Notes under the pieces: model-generated | What the model saw: only the letters and a program-made list of their open reading frames with translations | Database searches by the model: none | What the model was told of the DNA's origin: nothing | Assembly: GCF_010091925.1 (NCBI RefSeq) | Contig: NZ_WVID01000006.1 | Location: 203,775 to 267,774 of the forward strand | Length of the DNA: 64,000 bases | Reading direction: 5' to 3' | Origin: Nostoc sp. B(2019) | Lineage (GTDB): Bacteria; Cyanobacteriota; Cyanobacteriia; Cyanobacteriales; Nostocaceae | Part shown: positions 18,367-27,582 of the stretch, in pieces | Numbering within the stretch: the first letter of the stretch is position 1 | How the letters are laid out: each line of letters begins with the position of its first letter | Position numbers and translations under genes: made by a program

Positions 18367-20730
18367 ATGGCAAGCCAAGGACTGAGAGCATCACCAGAAG
18401 GTATCAGGGCAGCAAAAACAGCTTTAACAGACAAAACTTGGAGCCACCACAAATTAGCAGCAGCTTTAGGCATTACACGCCAACCAGTTTCCAAATTTTT
18501 TGCAGGTGAATCAGTTTCTCGCACTTGTTTTGTGCAAATTTGTCAACAACTAGGGTTATCTTGGCAACAAGTTGCGGGCTTACCTGAAGATGTAATATCG
18601 GAGGAAACTGGTAAAGCACAGTCCAACAAAGTAGATGTGGATGCATTGGTGTGGGAAGTTCGCCAAAAACGTCAAGGCAAAATTCAAGACCAGTGCGGTA
18701 CTTTGCAAATGATAGATATTGCCCAGCCAGTTCAACTGATGGACATTTACACCAATTTCAATGTTTTAGAAAAAATAAACAGTCAGCAATGGCGAGAGAT
18801 TTCTGATTTGTTGAAAGACTTTAGATCTGAATCAAACTTTAACCGACTGGGAGGATATAAACATCAGAAAAGATTAGCAGGGTTGGAAGCTGTATTGCGC
18901 CACTCGAAGCTAATGGTGTTAGGTAAGCCAGGGTCGGGTAAAACTGCATTTTTACAATATCTAGCGATTGAGTGTAACAAAGGTGAATTTCAGCCAAATC
19001 GCATAGCAATTTTTATCAGGGTAAAAGAATTTTTTGAAGATACTAAAAGTGACAGCGAATTAAATCTATTTAACTACATCAGCCAAGAATTTATCAGCTG
19101 TGGTGTTAAACCAGAATCAACTACAAACCTTCTTACTCAAGGTAAGCTGCTGATTTTGCTAGATGGATTAGATGAAGTGCCATCAGAAAATGCAGATAAA
19201 ATTACAATAGAAATTCGTAGATTTGCTCAAGATTTTTACAAAAATCATTTTGTTATTAGCTGTCGAATTGCTGCCCAAAAATATAAATTTCAGGGTTTTA
19301 CCGAAGTTGAAGTAGCAGACTTTGATGACACTCAAGTAGAAGTTTATGCCAAAAAATGGTTTGTCGCAGTAGCTCTGAAATCTAGGGAAGAGGGAGAAGC
19401 TTTAGGAAATTTATTTATTAATCAGTTGAATCTACCAGAAAACCAGCATATTCGGGAATTGGCAGTCACACCAATACTGCTCCATTTAATTTGTCTAGTA
19501 TTCCATGTGAAAGATCAATTCCCATCTAATCCAGCCAAGCTATATGAGCAAGCACTAAATATTTTGCTGATCAGATGGGATGAGATAAGAGGCATTAAAC
19601 GCGATCGCATAGCTGATAATTTAACTTTGGCTAACAAGAAAAATTTGCTTTTTCAGCTTGCAGCTATCAATTTTGAACAAGAAAATTACTTTTTTGAGAA
19701 AGAAAAGCTTCAGCGACTAATTGCTGAGCTACACACATTAGGAGACATTAGTTTAGAGTTAATTCAATTCCAGACAGATAGTGAACCTCTGCTCAAAGCA
19801 ATTGAGGCACAAAATGGTTTATTAGTAGAAAGAGCACAAGGAGTATACTCATTTTCTCATCTGACATTTCAAGAGTATTTTACTGCTAAAAAAATTGCAG
19901 AAAGTTCTAACCTACAAACTTGGTATAATCTGGTTAATCATATTACTGAAAACCGTTGGCATGATATATTTTTGTTAACTGTTAGTATGTTGTCAAATGC
20001 TGATGAAATGTTACAGTTAATGAAGCAAAAGATTGATTTGCTATTGGCTGATGATGAGAAATTACAGTATTTTCTAACCTGGCTATATCAAAAATCCAGT
20101 TCTGTCTCTACTCATTACAAAGCAGTGGCTATCCGTGCCTTTTACCTGGTTTGCGTAGAGCGAAGCTCTTATCATAAACATGGCGCTTTCGCTCACACTC
20201 CTGGTTATAACCTTGAGTACGCCCTTGTTGGTAACATAGCCTTTGACCGTGATCTTGCCCTCGATGAGTTTTTATCTAGTACTATTGCTTGTGTGAATGA
20301 GCTGGAATTTGCCTTTGAGCACACCCTCAACGATGCCCTTGCTTTAGATCATGCTCATGCCCTTGCCATTGCCTTTAACGAAGCTGTTGATCTTGTTGTT
20401 GAGCCTGAATTGAAGCAAGTGCTAGAAGAACTCAAGAAACAACTACCCTATATAGATAGTGATCAAAATAAATTTGGGGACTGGTGGCAAGCTAAAGGTA
20501 AAACCTGGGGTGAACAATTAAGAAAAATGCTGATTAATTATCGCAATATTGGTCATAATTGGCAATTCAATGAACAGCAAAAAGAATTGCTTCAGCAATA
20601 TTACGATGCTAATAAATTGTTGGTAGATTGCCTAAATAGTGCTTCTTTTGTAACTCCAGTAGTGCGACAAGAAATTGAGGAGACATTATTGTTAGCGATC
20701 GCTGATATTGAAAATAGACTTCTTGCATAA
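18367..20730 (+). CDS. HTH-NACHT NTPase, candidate immune or signalling STAND protein
   Basis: A 787-residue protein. Residues 10-75 form a helix-turn-helix-like domain (LAAALGITRQPVSKFFAGE). The NACHT core has Walker A GKPGSGKT (186-193), Walker B LLILLDGLDEVP (261-272) and a closing SFSHLTFQEYFTAKKI. The C-terminal part has Leu/Ala-rich segments (FDRDLALDEFL, ALDHAHALAIAFNEAV) like the short C-terminal sensor domains of cyanobacterial NACHT proteins. STAND proteins of this sort oligomerise on sensing a trigger, and several bacterial NACHT proteins protect against phage. No separate effector gene is adjacent, so the N-terminal HTH domain may be the output. Its biological role is inferred. 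Confidence 0.85.
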   Translation: MASQGLRASPEGIRAAKTALTDKTWSHHKLAAALGITRQPVSKFFAGESVSRTCFVQICQQLGLSWQQVAGLPEDVISEETGKAQSNKVDVDALVWEVRQKRQGKIQDQCGTLQMIDIAQPVQLMDIYTNFNVLEKINSQQWREISDLLKDFRSESNFNRLGGYKHQKRLAGLEAVLRHSKLMVLGKPGSGKTAFLQYLAIECNKGEFQPNRIAIFIRVKEFFEDTKSDSELNLFNYISQEFISCGVKPESTTNLLTQGKLLILLDGLDEVPSENADKITIEIRRFAQDFYKNHFVISCRIAAQKYKFQGFTEVEVADFDDTQVEVYAKKWFVAVALKSREEGEALGNLFINQLNLPENQHIRELAVTPILLHLICLVFHVKDQFPSNPAKLYEQALNILLIRWDEIRGIKRDRIADNLTLANKKNLLFQLAAINFEQENYFFEKEKLQRLIAELHTLGDISLELIQFQTDSEPLLKAIEAQNGLLVERAQGVYSFSHLTFQEYFTAKKIAESSNLQTWYNLVNHITENRWHDIFLLTVSMLSNADEMLQLMKQKIDLLLADDEKLQYFLTWLYQKSSSVSTHYKAVAIRAFYLVCVERSSYHKHGAFAHTPGYNLEYALVGNIAFDRDLALDEFLSSTIACVNELEFAFEHTLNDALALDHAHALAIAFNEAVDLVVEPELKQVLEELKKQLPYIDSDQNKFGDWWQAKGKTWGEQLRKMLINYRNIGHNWQFNEQQKELLQQYYDANKLLVDCLNSASFVTPVVRQEIEETLLLAIADIENRLLA

Positions 20731-20934
20731 ATGATATTCAAATAGATTGATCCAAAATATTAGATTTTCTGCAATGAATAGTTATTGTATTTAAAACTAA
20801 TTAATTAGTAATAATTGTTTAAAAAAGTCCGTCTATCTGAAGAGAGACTTTGAGAATATTCACACCAAAGAAAGAGCAATTAAGTTCGTCTTATTCGTTA
20901 AATTGCTTTTAATGTAATCAGCAAAGGATAATTT

Positions 20935-21528
20935 ATGGATAACCTAGTAGGCGGGATCATTCCTCCACAACCACCAATAGAAGCACAATCTGATGTTCAT
21001 ACGCTGAAGTCTCGTCTGGAATGGGGCGAACCAGCTTTTACAATACTGGATGTGCGCGATCGCATGACCTATAATGAGGGTCACATCATGGGATCAATGC
21101 CGATGCCCATAGATCAATTGCAAGAACGCGCAGTAGCATCTTTAGATAAAAACCGTGATATTTACGTTTACGGTTCAAATGAAGAACAAACCAGCCAAGC
21201 CGCACAGATACTTCGTTCCGCTCAATTTGTACATGTATCTGAACTCAAAGGCGGTCTTGCTGCGTGGAAAGCGATCGGTGGGCCAACAGAAGGTATTGTT
21301 GAATCCAGAACCCCCGCAGGCGCAGATGATTACAATGTGGTAGCTCGGATGCAGAATCACTTGGAAAATCAGCCAAAGGAAGGTACTAGCGCCACCGAAA
21401 GCATTCAAAAGGGAGCCAGTAATCTCAAAGAAAATATTCAAGAGGGAGCTAGTAACTTGAAGGAAGGCATTCAAAAGGGAATCAGTGACCTTAAGGAAAA
21501 CATTAATGAGTCTGAAAATCGCTCTTAG
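20935..21528 (+). CDS. rhodanese-fold protein without catalytic Cys, with 11-residue repeat tail
   Basis: Residues 20-125 form a rhodanese domain (FTILDVRDRMTYNEGHIMGS, then ELKGGLAAWKAIGGPTEG). The active-site loop is YVYGSNEEQTSQ; the Cys expected after VY is Gly, so sulfur transfer is unlikely. Residues 150-195 hold tandem 11-residue repeats of the form GASNLKENIQE, which should make an amphipathic helix as in LEA or apolipoprotein-like proteins. This suggests a membrane- or stress-related role, but function is unknown. It has its own leader and is separate from the NACHT gene by about 200 bases. Confidence 0.8.
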   Translation: MDNLVGGIIPPQPPIEAQSDVHTLKSRLEWGEPAFTILDVRDRMTYNEGHIMGSMPMPIDQLQERAVASLDKNRDIYVYGSNEEQTSQAAQILRSAQFVHVSELKGGLAAWKAIGGPTEGIVESRTPAGADDYNVVARMQNHLENQPKEGTSATESIQKGASNLKENIQEGASNLKEGIQKGISDLKENINESENRS

Positions 21529-21727
21529 GTAAAAAATCACCCAGAAAGAGGCATAGCTTTTTGTGGCGAAGCCTAACGCTTTTATCTACTGCACACAATC
21601 AATAATTTGTGCGCCTGGAATCAAGCGGGGTGTGATCTAATTCCCCACTTGATTCCTCCTCTTTCGCCCCTAGCCCTTGCTTGTACGTGTTCAATAGACT
21701 TTTTGCAAGAGTCAATTTTTTGAAAAT

Positions 21728-21790
21728 TAAACCACAGATGAACACCGATGAACACAGATAGTTCATCGGTGTTTATTTGTGGTTCTAAAT
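21728..21790. repeat. imperfect long hairpin repeat (ACCACAGATGAACAC type)
   Basis: The left arm (about 21730-21755) reads AACCACAGATGAACACCGAT and pairs with GTTCATCGGTGTTTATTTGT to its right, giving a long imperfect stem. It lies between the convergent rhodanese and RNase D genes and may end both transcripts. A piece of the same family (ACCACAGATGAACACAG) recurs at about 55485-55560. Confidence 0.65.
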
Positions 21791-21842
21791 AAAAAACTAG
21801 GATTTTCGCCAAATACCTAATCTTGACTGTTGACTGGTTAAT

Positions 21843-22472
21843 TTAATGTTCAAATAAATCTTTAAACTGTAATAAATCTAAAGAAACTATTGTCGGTAAA
21901 AAATTAAAGCATTCTTGAGCAAGTTTCCAACGTTCTTCTCGGTGGAGCATTTCTATTAGCTTTTGCTGCACATTGAGTAAGTAGCGTACATCATTAGCGG
22001 CATAACTTAGTTGAGCTTCAGATAAATTAGCAGCGTTACCCCAATCAGAACTTTGAGCGCTTTTATCTAGTTCCACTTGTTCTAATTCTTGCACTACATC
22101 TTTGAGTCCGTGGCGATTAGTGTAAGTACGGGCTAGTTTACTTGCAATCTTGGTGCAAAAAACAGGCTGAACCTGAATCCCTAGATTGTATCGCAAGGTG
22201 GCAAGGTCAAAACGAGCAAAATGAAACACTTTTTGGATATTAGCCGCTTCCAAAAGCTTTTTTAAATTTGGGGCGTCAGCTTGTCCTTTGGCTATGCGGA
22301 TTGCAGTCACTTTACCTTCTGGGTTGCATAGCTGGACAAGACAGAGACGATCGCGCAGTGGTAACAATCCCATCGTTTCTGTATCTACTGCGATCGCCGC
22401 GGATTCTAAATATTGTTTAAGAGCTGCGTCACTAAGATCGCGATCGCTCACCTGAAAATCTTGTAATGTCAT
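21843..22472 (-). CDS. RNase D-like 3'-5' exonuclease
   Basis: A 209-residue DEDD-family exonuclease. Exo I is VDTETMGLLPLRDRLCLVQL (Asp29, Glu31), Exo II is FHFARFDLATL near residue 80, and Exo III is SYAANDVRYLLNVQQKL near residue 157 (Tyr/Asp). It lacks the C-terminal HRDC domains of E. coli RNase D, as is common for the short form in cyanobacteria. It would trim RNA 3' ends in the cytoplasm. The gene is alone on this strand between repeats. Confidence 0.9.
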   Translation of the reverse strand: MTLQDFQVSDRDLSDAALKQYLESAAIAVDTETMGLLPLRDRLCLVQLCNPEGKVTAIRIAKGQADAPNLKKLLEAANIQKVFHFARFDLATLRYNLGIQVQPVFCTKIASKLARTYTNRHGLKDVVQELEQVELDKSAQSSDWGNAANLSEAQLSYAANDVRYLLNVQQKLIEMLHREERWKLAQECFNFLPTIVSLDLLQFKDLFEH

Positions 22473-22639
22473 GAATCACTCAATAATAAATGCAGTGCCC
22501 ATCAGACAAAAATATTGTCAGACACTACATTATTATTGTGCAAAAATATTAGAAATTAAATCTATCTAGTACCGCTATGCGGAATTCGTAATTTGGAATT
22601 CCCATACCGCACGCGTTTCATTAATTGGGAATGGGTGAT

Positions 22640-23215
22640 CTATTTCCGGCGTGTACGACGAGTGCGATCGCTAGTGTAAACGAAAATTTGGGTAAGGTAG
22701 ACTTCGCCTTGCTGATTTGCAGCAACACCAATCCCTGTGATATTGTAATTTCCTTTAAGATTTTTCAGATGTCCGGGACTTTTGACCCAACCAGTCACAG
22801 CTTCAGCAGCAGGATCGCTATATCCTTGGTTGAAAGCGACATTTTCAGCCGCACTATTGTAGATAAGAGGGATAGCTTTGACTCGCCGTTCAAATCCCTG
22901 ATGGCTAAACGGAACTTTCCCATTAGCCATATTTTGACTATGAATCCTTGCTTGTTTAGTGATATTCGCATTTAAGGTCAACTTTGGTAGACCTTTAGCA
23001 GTTCGATATCGATTAATTTCGTCAAAAACTGATTTTTCTAGAGCAGTAGTTTTAAAAGTAGTAGTTGATAATGCAACTTGATTGGAAACAATTGACAACG
23101 GCTGATTATTAGTCGATTGGTTACTAGAAGTGTGACCTGGTATAGGAGTGGTCGTTAATCCACTAGCAAGGACAAGCGTACTTAAAGCGATGCCAAAAGC
23201 AGTTTGTCGAAACAT
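22640..23215 (-). CDS. secreted CAP-domain (SCP/PR1) protein, copy 1
   Basis: A 191-residue protein with an N-terminal signal peptide (hydrophobic FGIALSTLVLASGLTTT) and a C-terminal CAP domain (residues 65-185). Family markers are IHSQNMANGKVPFSHQGF, ENVAFNQGYSDPAAEAVTGW, SPGHLKNLKGNYNITGIGVA and YLTQIF. It would act outside the cytoplasmic membrane; CAP proteins of bacteria have no settled role. A similar gene lies 311 bases upstream on the same strand, evidently a tandem duplicate. The tail TSDRTRRTRRK is strongly basic. Confidence 0.88.
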   Translation of the reverse strand: MFRQTAFGIALSTLVLASGLTTTPIPGHTSSNQSTNNQPLSIVSNQVALSTTTFKTTALEKSVFDEINRYRTAKGLPKLTLNANITKQARIHSQNMANGKVPFSHQGFERRVKAIPLIYNSAAENVAFNQGYSDPAAEAVTGWVKSPGHLKNLKGNYNITGIGVAANQQGEVYLTQIFVYTSDRTRRTRRK

Positions 23216-23526
23216 GGAGAATTAGGTAATGTTGTAGAGATGTAAGACTTATACTCTATCTTATTGTTCTTAAGATATATGCCAGGATACTGTTAAGAAT
23301 TCAGGAACTTAGAAACTCTTTGCACATCCTTCATAGAAAATACAAATAATCATTCACAACTGTCAATCTTAGGATAGATCATCTTCATGAGAGTCACTTT
23401 TGCTTTTGTTGAGAATCTAACATTTTCATGAATTACTAGAAAAATAATATAGTATCAATCAAACAAATGTTGTTGATACTACATTATTCATCATAAAATT
23501 TGAGAAAAAACCTAAATTTTGCGAAA
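23216..23526. other. gap between the two CAP genes
   Basis: 311 bases without a supported gene. It contains a tract near 23253-23300 (TTATTGTTCTTAAGATATATGCC) and AT-rich DNA that likely holds the promoter of the downstream CAP gene. No hairpin or repeat of note was seen. Confidence 0.4.
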
Positions 23527-24057
23527 CTAAACGCGAAGGAAAATTTGTGTTATGTAGATTTTGCCGTTGGAGCCTGTGGCAACACCAATCCCCGTGAGAT
23601 TGTAATTTCCTTTGATGTTAGCGAGATGTCCTGGACTTTGGAGCCAGCCTTGAACAGCTTGTTTAGCGGGATCACTATATCCCTGGTTGTAAGCGACATT
23701 TTCCCCAGCAGATATAAAAGGAATAGCAATTGCTTGAACTCGCTGTCTAAATCCGCTATGTCCAAATGAAACTCTACCGCTTGCCATGTTCTGACTATGA
23801 ATCCTGGCTTGAGTGTCGCTGGCAGAATTACGTAACAGCACTGGCAGCTTTTGGGAACCTCTGTAGTTATTAATTTGCTGAAAAACTGCTTGTTCTATAG
23901 CAGTGGTGTTAATGCTAGATTGTGCAATGATTTGACGAGGATGACTTGATACATTTGAAGACTTGGGCGCAGAAGTCTGATTTGGCACAGAAATAGCGAT
24001 CGCTCCACTGCTGAGAACAAGAGTTCCTACAATGCCGTATATTGTTGTTCGGATCAT
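23527..24057 (-). CDS. secreted CAP-domain (SCP/PR1) protein, copy 2
   Basis: A 176-residue homologue of the preceding CAP protein, with a signal peptide (MIRTTIYGIVGTLVLSSGAI) and the same domain marks: IHSQNMASGRVSFGHSGFRQRV, ENVAYNQGYSDPAKQAVQGW and SPGHLANIKGNYNLTGIGVA. It lacks the basic tail of copy 1. An upstream in-frame ATG at 24093 would put twelve residues in front of the signal peptide, so ATG 24057 is the better start. The N-terminal halves of the two copies differ much more than the CAP domains, as expected from an old tandem duplication. Confidence 0.86.
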   Translation of the reverse strand: MIRTTIYGIVGTLVLSSGAIAISVPNQTSAPKSSNVSSHPRQIIAQSSINTTAIEQAVFQQINNYRGSQKLPVLLRNSASDTQARIHSQNMASGRVSFGHSGFRQRVQAIAIPFISAGENVAYNQGYSDPAKQAVQGWLQSPGHLANIKGNYNLTGIGVATGSNGKIYITQIFLRV

Positions 24058-24093
24058 GTGCTGAAAGTAAATTTTGAAACCATCTAAGCACAC

Positions 24094-24603
24094 TACTGTC
24101 CATTGAACAACTTAGATACATGCTTGTATATCTCCTACTTATGCTGCATATAGCAAGGAATAAGTAAAGCTGAGAGTTTTGCAAAATTTGTTAACTCCAC
24201 AGTAATTCCTGGGAAGTGGCTAGGTAAGAAAGTTGATTTTTAAAATCATAGGTAATACCATTTTGAAAAAGGAATGCAACAGCTTGTAGGGTGGGCATTG
24301 CAATGCCCACTCTACTGTGGCCTATTCATAAAAACCCGCTGTAAGTAAACGCTGAATAGTGGAGTAACGAACATATAAATATTTTCAATTCAGTATAATA
24401 CAGTTATTTTTAGAGGTGCACAGATGTGTGCTCCTACCGCGTGTTCTATCCAAAAGAAAACCGCTATAGACATAAGAATTTCGGATTCTCATAGTTCAAC
24501 ACTTCTAAGACACCTCGTAAGAATAAGTTAAACAAATTCCAGCTAGATGTATCTTGAGAGATAATTCTCTAGCTGGAATGTGCAACTTATGTTCATCTAA
24601 TGG
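24094..24603. other. intergenic region with palindromic repeat
   Basis: 510 bases with no supported gene between minus-strand genes. It contains the palindrome at 24286-24315 described separately and A/T-rich flanks. Around 24540-24595 there is a further piece with AGCTAGATGTATC and TCTCTAGCTGGAATG, which form a weak inverted repeat that may end the small gene at 24604. Confidence 0.45.
24286..24315. repeat. palindromic repeat GTGGGCATTG/CAATGCCCAC
   Basis: A perfect 20-base palindrome (24291-24310) with outer arms GTAGG and TCTAC that pair with one G-U. The arms meet with no spacer. This type is a common dispersed palindrome in cyanobacterial genomes; here it lies in the gap between copy 2 of the CAP genes and the 92-residue gene. 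Confidence 0.75.
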
Positions 24604-24882
24604 CTAAAGGGTGTCCAACGGCTCCTGTAACACGCGCAGTATCCGGGCAAGATACTCTGTCCGCCAATGTTCACGTTTTTTCGCTACCTCTTCGTCTGGC
24701 TCGTAAGCGTCAATATCAGCAGCAGACAAAATACCCTGAGCTGCCAGCAAGCATTCGATAGTATCCAGCCGATCATGCAGCACAGATACCTCACTTGTTA
24801 AAGCCATTACGATCGCCAAGAGCTTATCAACTTGTGGGTCATCTAAGTAAACGGGTCGTTTACCCTTGGCTGTCTTCAACAT
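24604..24882 (-). CDS. 92-residue protein behind the methyltransferase gene
   Basis: Not recognised. The protein is acidic in the second half (ADIDAYEPDEEVAKKREHWR) and has a heptad-like helix in the middle (VDKLLAIVMALTSEVSVLHDRLDTIE) that could form a coiled coil. No membrane segment or signal peptide. It starts 15 bases after the methyltransferase stop, so the two are almost surely co-transcribed, and it may be a partner or stabiliser of that enzyme. Confidence 0.7.
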   Translation of the reverse strand: MLKTAKGKRPVYLDDPQVDKLLAIVMALTSEVSVLHDRLDTIECLLAAQGILSAADIDAYEPDEEVAKKREHWRTEYLARILRVLQEPLDTL

Positions 24883-24897
24883 TCCAACTACCTCTAT

Positions 24898-26052
24898 TTA
24901 CTTAGTTGCAGCAACCACAAACCAAGTGCCTCGGCTGCCTGAGTTGCCATTTTGAGAATTATTAGCTACTTTTGCTTTCCATGCGCCGTTAGGCACAAAC
25001 TTCTCGAATAGTTTATCTGCTGCAAAACCAGCTTCAGCAGCTAGCGCCACCAAGTCCAGATCGCGCACAGCGCTCCAAAATGGTTCGTTATTGTTAACGG
25101 TTTCCCCATCGTACATGAACTGGCTATAAGCATCCATGTGACGATACAAAGGTGCTTCAACATGAAGCATCATTCCGCCAGGAGCCAGAAGACGATAACA
25201 CTCTTGCATAACCTTGCGGACAACTGGCGGGGGAATTTCATGTAACAAAATGTGGGAAACCACTAAGTCAAATGATTCATCTGGGAAGTTAGTGTGTTCA
25301 GCATTTTGCTGGGAAAAGTGTACCTGCTTGCCTAAGACTTCTGCTCGTGCATGAGCGTAACGTAGCATTGGTGCGCCGATATCTATGGCGTGAACTTCTG
25401 CATCTGGGTAAGCATCTACGTAGGGCAATGTGCTATTGCCGATAGAACATCCCATGTCGAGAATTTTTTGGGGTCGAAAGTCGGGATATTCTGGCTGGAG
25501 GTAGTTTTGGACTATAGATAGCCCCATGTCATCGTTGAGTGGCCCCAACCAACCGAGTCCATAAACATAAACCCCGCGATCGTAGGTTGCACCAGCAGCT
25601 ACATCATCAGCTGTAAATTCACTGTGATACCCTCCTGGCATACAGTGAATGTCTACAGCTTTTTGATAAATGGGTATTTGCAAATTTGGGTCGAGTGTTA
25701 AAGTACCCAGTTCACTACCCTTGTCTTTCGCACGCGCGATCAAGTCTGGTAGATGTCTGTCAACACTTGCGTTGACGGACTCCCATAACATTTCTTGGTT
25801 AATTCGCTTCAGGGCATTAAACCAGCGGTAGTGGGGTTCGTGCTGCATTACCTCCCGAATTTCATAACGGTTCTGGGGAGAACGCTGGTGTTCTTGTTCA
25901 AACCTAGGTTTGGCTCGTTTTTCATAAACTACCTTATTGCCAGGAAGAAGATTCTTGAAAATATGCATTCTCAGACTTTGGACAAAGTTTTGGCGTGCCA
26001 ACTCGTCATGAGTGGGTTGCGGTAGCATTGCATGTTGGAATTGTTGATCCAT
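24898..26052 (-). CDS. class I SAM-dependent methyltransferase with helical N-terminal extension
   Basis: A 384-residue enzyme. Residues 1-190 form an unassigned, mostly helical N-terminal region (HIFKNLLPGNKVVYEKRAKP). The methyltransferase fold follows: motif I ILDMGCSIGNSTLPYVDAYP, motif II with HAIDIGAPMLRYAHARAE, and LVVSHILLHEIPPPVVRKVMQECYRLLAPGG-type residues further on. The substrate is unknown. It lies 28 bases behind trpB and 15 bases ahead of a 92-residue gene on the same strand, so it may share the trpB transcript. Linkage to trpB does not by itself show that it acts on tryptophan. Confidence 0.85.
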   Translation of the reverse strand: MDQQFQHAMLPQPTHDELARQNFVQSLRMHIFKNLLPGNKVVYEKRAKPRFEQEHQRSPQNRYEIREVMQHEPHYRWFNALKRINQEMLWESVNASVDRHLPDLIARAKDKGSELGTLTLDPNLQIPIYQKAVDIHCMPGGYHSEFTADDVAAGATYDRGVYVYGLGWLGPLNDDMGLSIVQNYLQPEYPDFRPQKILDMGCSIGNSTLPYVDAYPDAEVHAIDIGAPMLRYAHARAEVLGKQVHFSQQNAEHTNFPDESFDLVVSHILLHEIPPPVVRKVMQECYRLLAPGGMMLHVEAPLYRHMDAYSQFMYDGETVNNNEPFWSAVRDLDLVALAAEAGFAADKLFEKFVPNGAWKAKVANNSQNGNSGSRGTWFVVAATK

Positions 26053-26080
26053 GTATTCATCTCAGAATTTTTATGTATAT

Positions 26081-27322
26081 TTATGCATGATTCAAAAACT
26101 TAGCTACCGTTTGTACATCTTTGTCACCGCGTCCAGAGCAGTTAATCACAATCCGAGGACTGCCACTAAGTTGGGGACATAGGGTTTCTAGGTAGGCGAT
26201 CGCATGGGCTGTTTCCAGCGCTGGTATAATTCCCTCCAGCCGAGACAATCGCTGGAACGCCGCCAAAGCATCTTCATCCGTCACGCTATAATATTCAGCG
26301 CGACCAGTATCTTTCAAATAGCTATGTTCTGGCCCAACACCGGGATAATCTAACCCCGCACTAATTGAGTGTGCTTCAATTATTTGCCCATCTTCATCTT
26401 GCAGCAGATAGCTCATTGCTCCGTGCAATACACCCACTTTCCCTTTTGTCAAGGTAGCAGCGTGTTTTTCAGTATTAACACCTTCCCCCGCTGCTTCAAC
26501 CCCAATTAACCGGATAGAAGGCTCATTCAAAAACTCATAGAATAGTCCCATCGCATTGGAACCGCCACCCACACAAGCCATCAGGATATCAGGCAACACA
26601 CCCCATTTTTCCATTGCTTGGGCGCGAGTTTCTTGCCCAATCACTGCATGGAAATCTCGTACCATCATCGGGTAAGGATGCGGCCCTGCGACTGAACCCA
26701 GGATGTAGTGAGTTGTTTCTACATTCGTTACCCAATCTCGAATCGCCTCAGAAGTTGCATCCTTGAGCGTACCTGTTCCCGCAGCTACCGGACATACTTC
26801 TGCACCCATGAGCCGCATTCTGAAGACATTTAGGGCTTGGCGTTCCATATCGTGAACGCCCATGTAAATTACGCATTCCAGCCCAAAACGAGCACAAACA
26901 GTTGCCGTCGCTACTCCATGTTGTCCAGCACCCGTTTCCGCAATAATCCGCTGCTTGCCCATGCGCTTTGCCAACAATACCTGGCCGAGGGCATTATTGA
27001 TTTTATGAGCGCCAGTGTGATTTAAGTCTTCGCGCTTCAAATAGATTTGTGCTCCTGTGCCATCAGGTCGAGCATAATGGCTGGTAAGGCGTTCAGCGAA
27101 ATACAACGGCGTCGCACGTCCCACATAGTCCCGCAATAGCTGTTGTAGTTCTGCCTGAAAACCAGGGTCATTGCGGTATTGCTGATAAGCTGTTTCTAGT
27201 TCAGCAAGAGCAGGCATTAGGGTTTCCGGGACGTACTTACCGCCAAAGCGTCCAAAACGTCCTTGTATATCGGGAACCTGAGCAGTTGATGGAGAACTGG
27301 GAGAGAAGGGAGTGGTAGTCAC
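26081..27322 (-). CDS. trpB: tryptophan synthase beta subunit
   Basis: TrpB condenses indole with serine to give tryptophan. The PLP lysine is in [15 protein letters not shown] near residue 100, [14 protein letters not shown] and the phosphate-binding GGGSNAMG follow, and the C-terminal HAIAYLE and [11 protein letters not shown] are typical. Its 413 residues match the TrpB1 type that pairs with TrpA. A divergent SUI1-family gene lies 260 bases upstream; I recall trpB and SUI1 as neighbours in other cyanobacteria, so this is likely the housekeeping copy. Confidence 0.96.
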   Translation of the reverse strand: MTTTPFSPSSPSTAQVPDIQGRFGRFGGKYVPETLMPALAELETAYQQYRNDPGFQAELQQLLRDYVGRATPLYFAERLTSHYARPDGTGAQIYLKREDLNHTGAHKINNALGQVLLAKRMGKQRIIAETGAGQHGVATATVCARFGLECVIYMGVHDMERQALNVFRMRLMGAEVCPVAAGTGTLKDATSEAIRDWVTNVETTHYILGSVAGPHPYPMMVRDFHAVIGQETRAQAMEKWGVLPDILMACVGGGSNAMGLFYEFLNEPSIRLIGVEAAGEGVNTEKHAATLTKGKVGVLHGAMSYLLQDEDGQIIEAHSISAGLDYPGVGPEHSYLKDTGRAEYYSVTDEDALAAFQRLSRLEGIIPALETAHAIAYLETLCPQLSGSPRIVINCSGRGDKDVQTVAKFLNHA

Positions 27323-27582
27323 AGGCTGATTTCGATCACAGGAATGACTTAATTATTATAGGAAAGTCTGAACCATATAGGATACGATGTCTTATTGATG
27401 AAACAGTTTTGAGTCCTGAGAAATAATTCTTTGGAAGAATAACTGAACTGCTAGCGCTTTAGAACTAGGTAACTTTTTACTCCACTGCGATGGATTTGTA
27501 ATGTTAGCCTAGAAATTGATTTCCCAGCAGAATGGTTACATAGCAGTTTCCACTGCCTATGATTTTTTCTTAATAAAGATTT

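Noticed and set aside
24424-24498. 24-codon frame starting ATGTGTGCTCC
   Set aside because: Very short, unsupported by any family, and embedded in repeat-like DNA.
26081-27322. trpB as a secondary copy within a natural-product cluster because a methyltransferase follows
   Set aside because: The sequence is of the standard TrpB1 type and the SUI1 neighbour fits the housekeeping locus.
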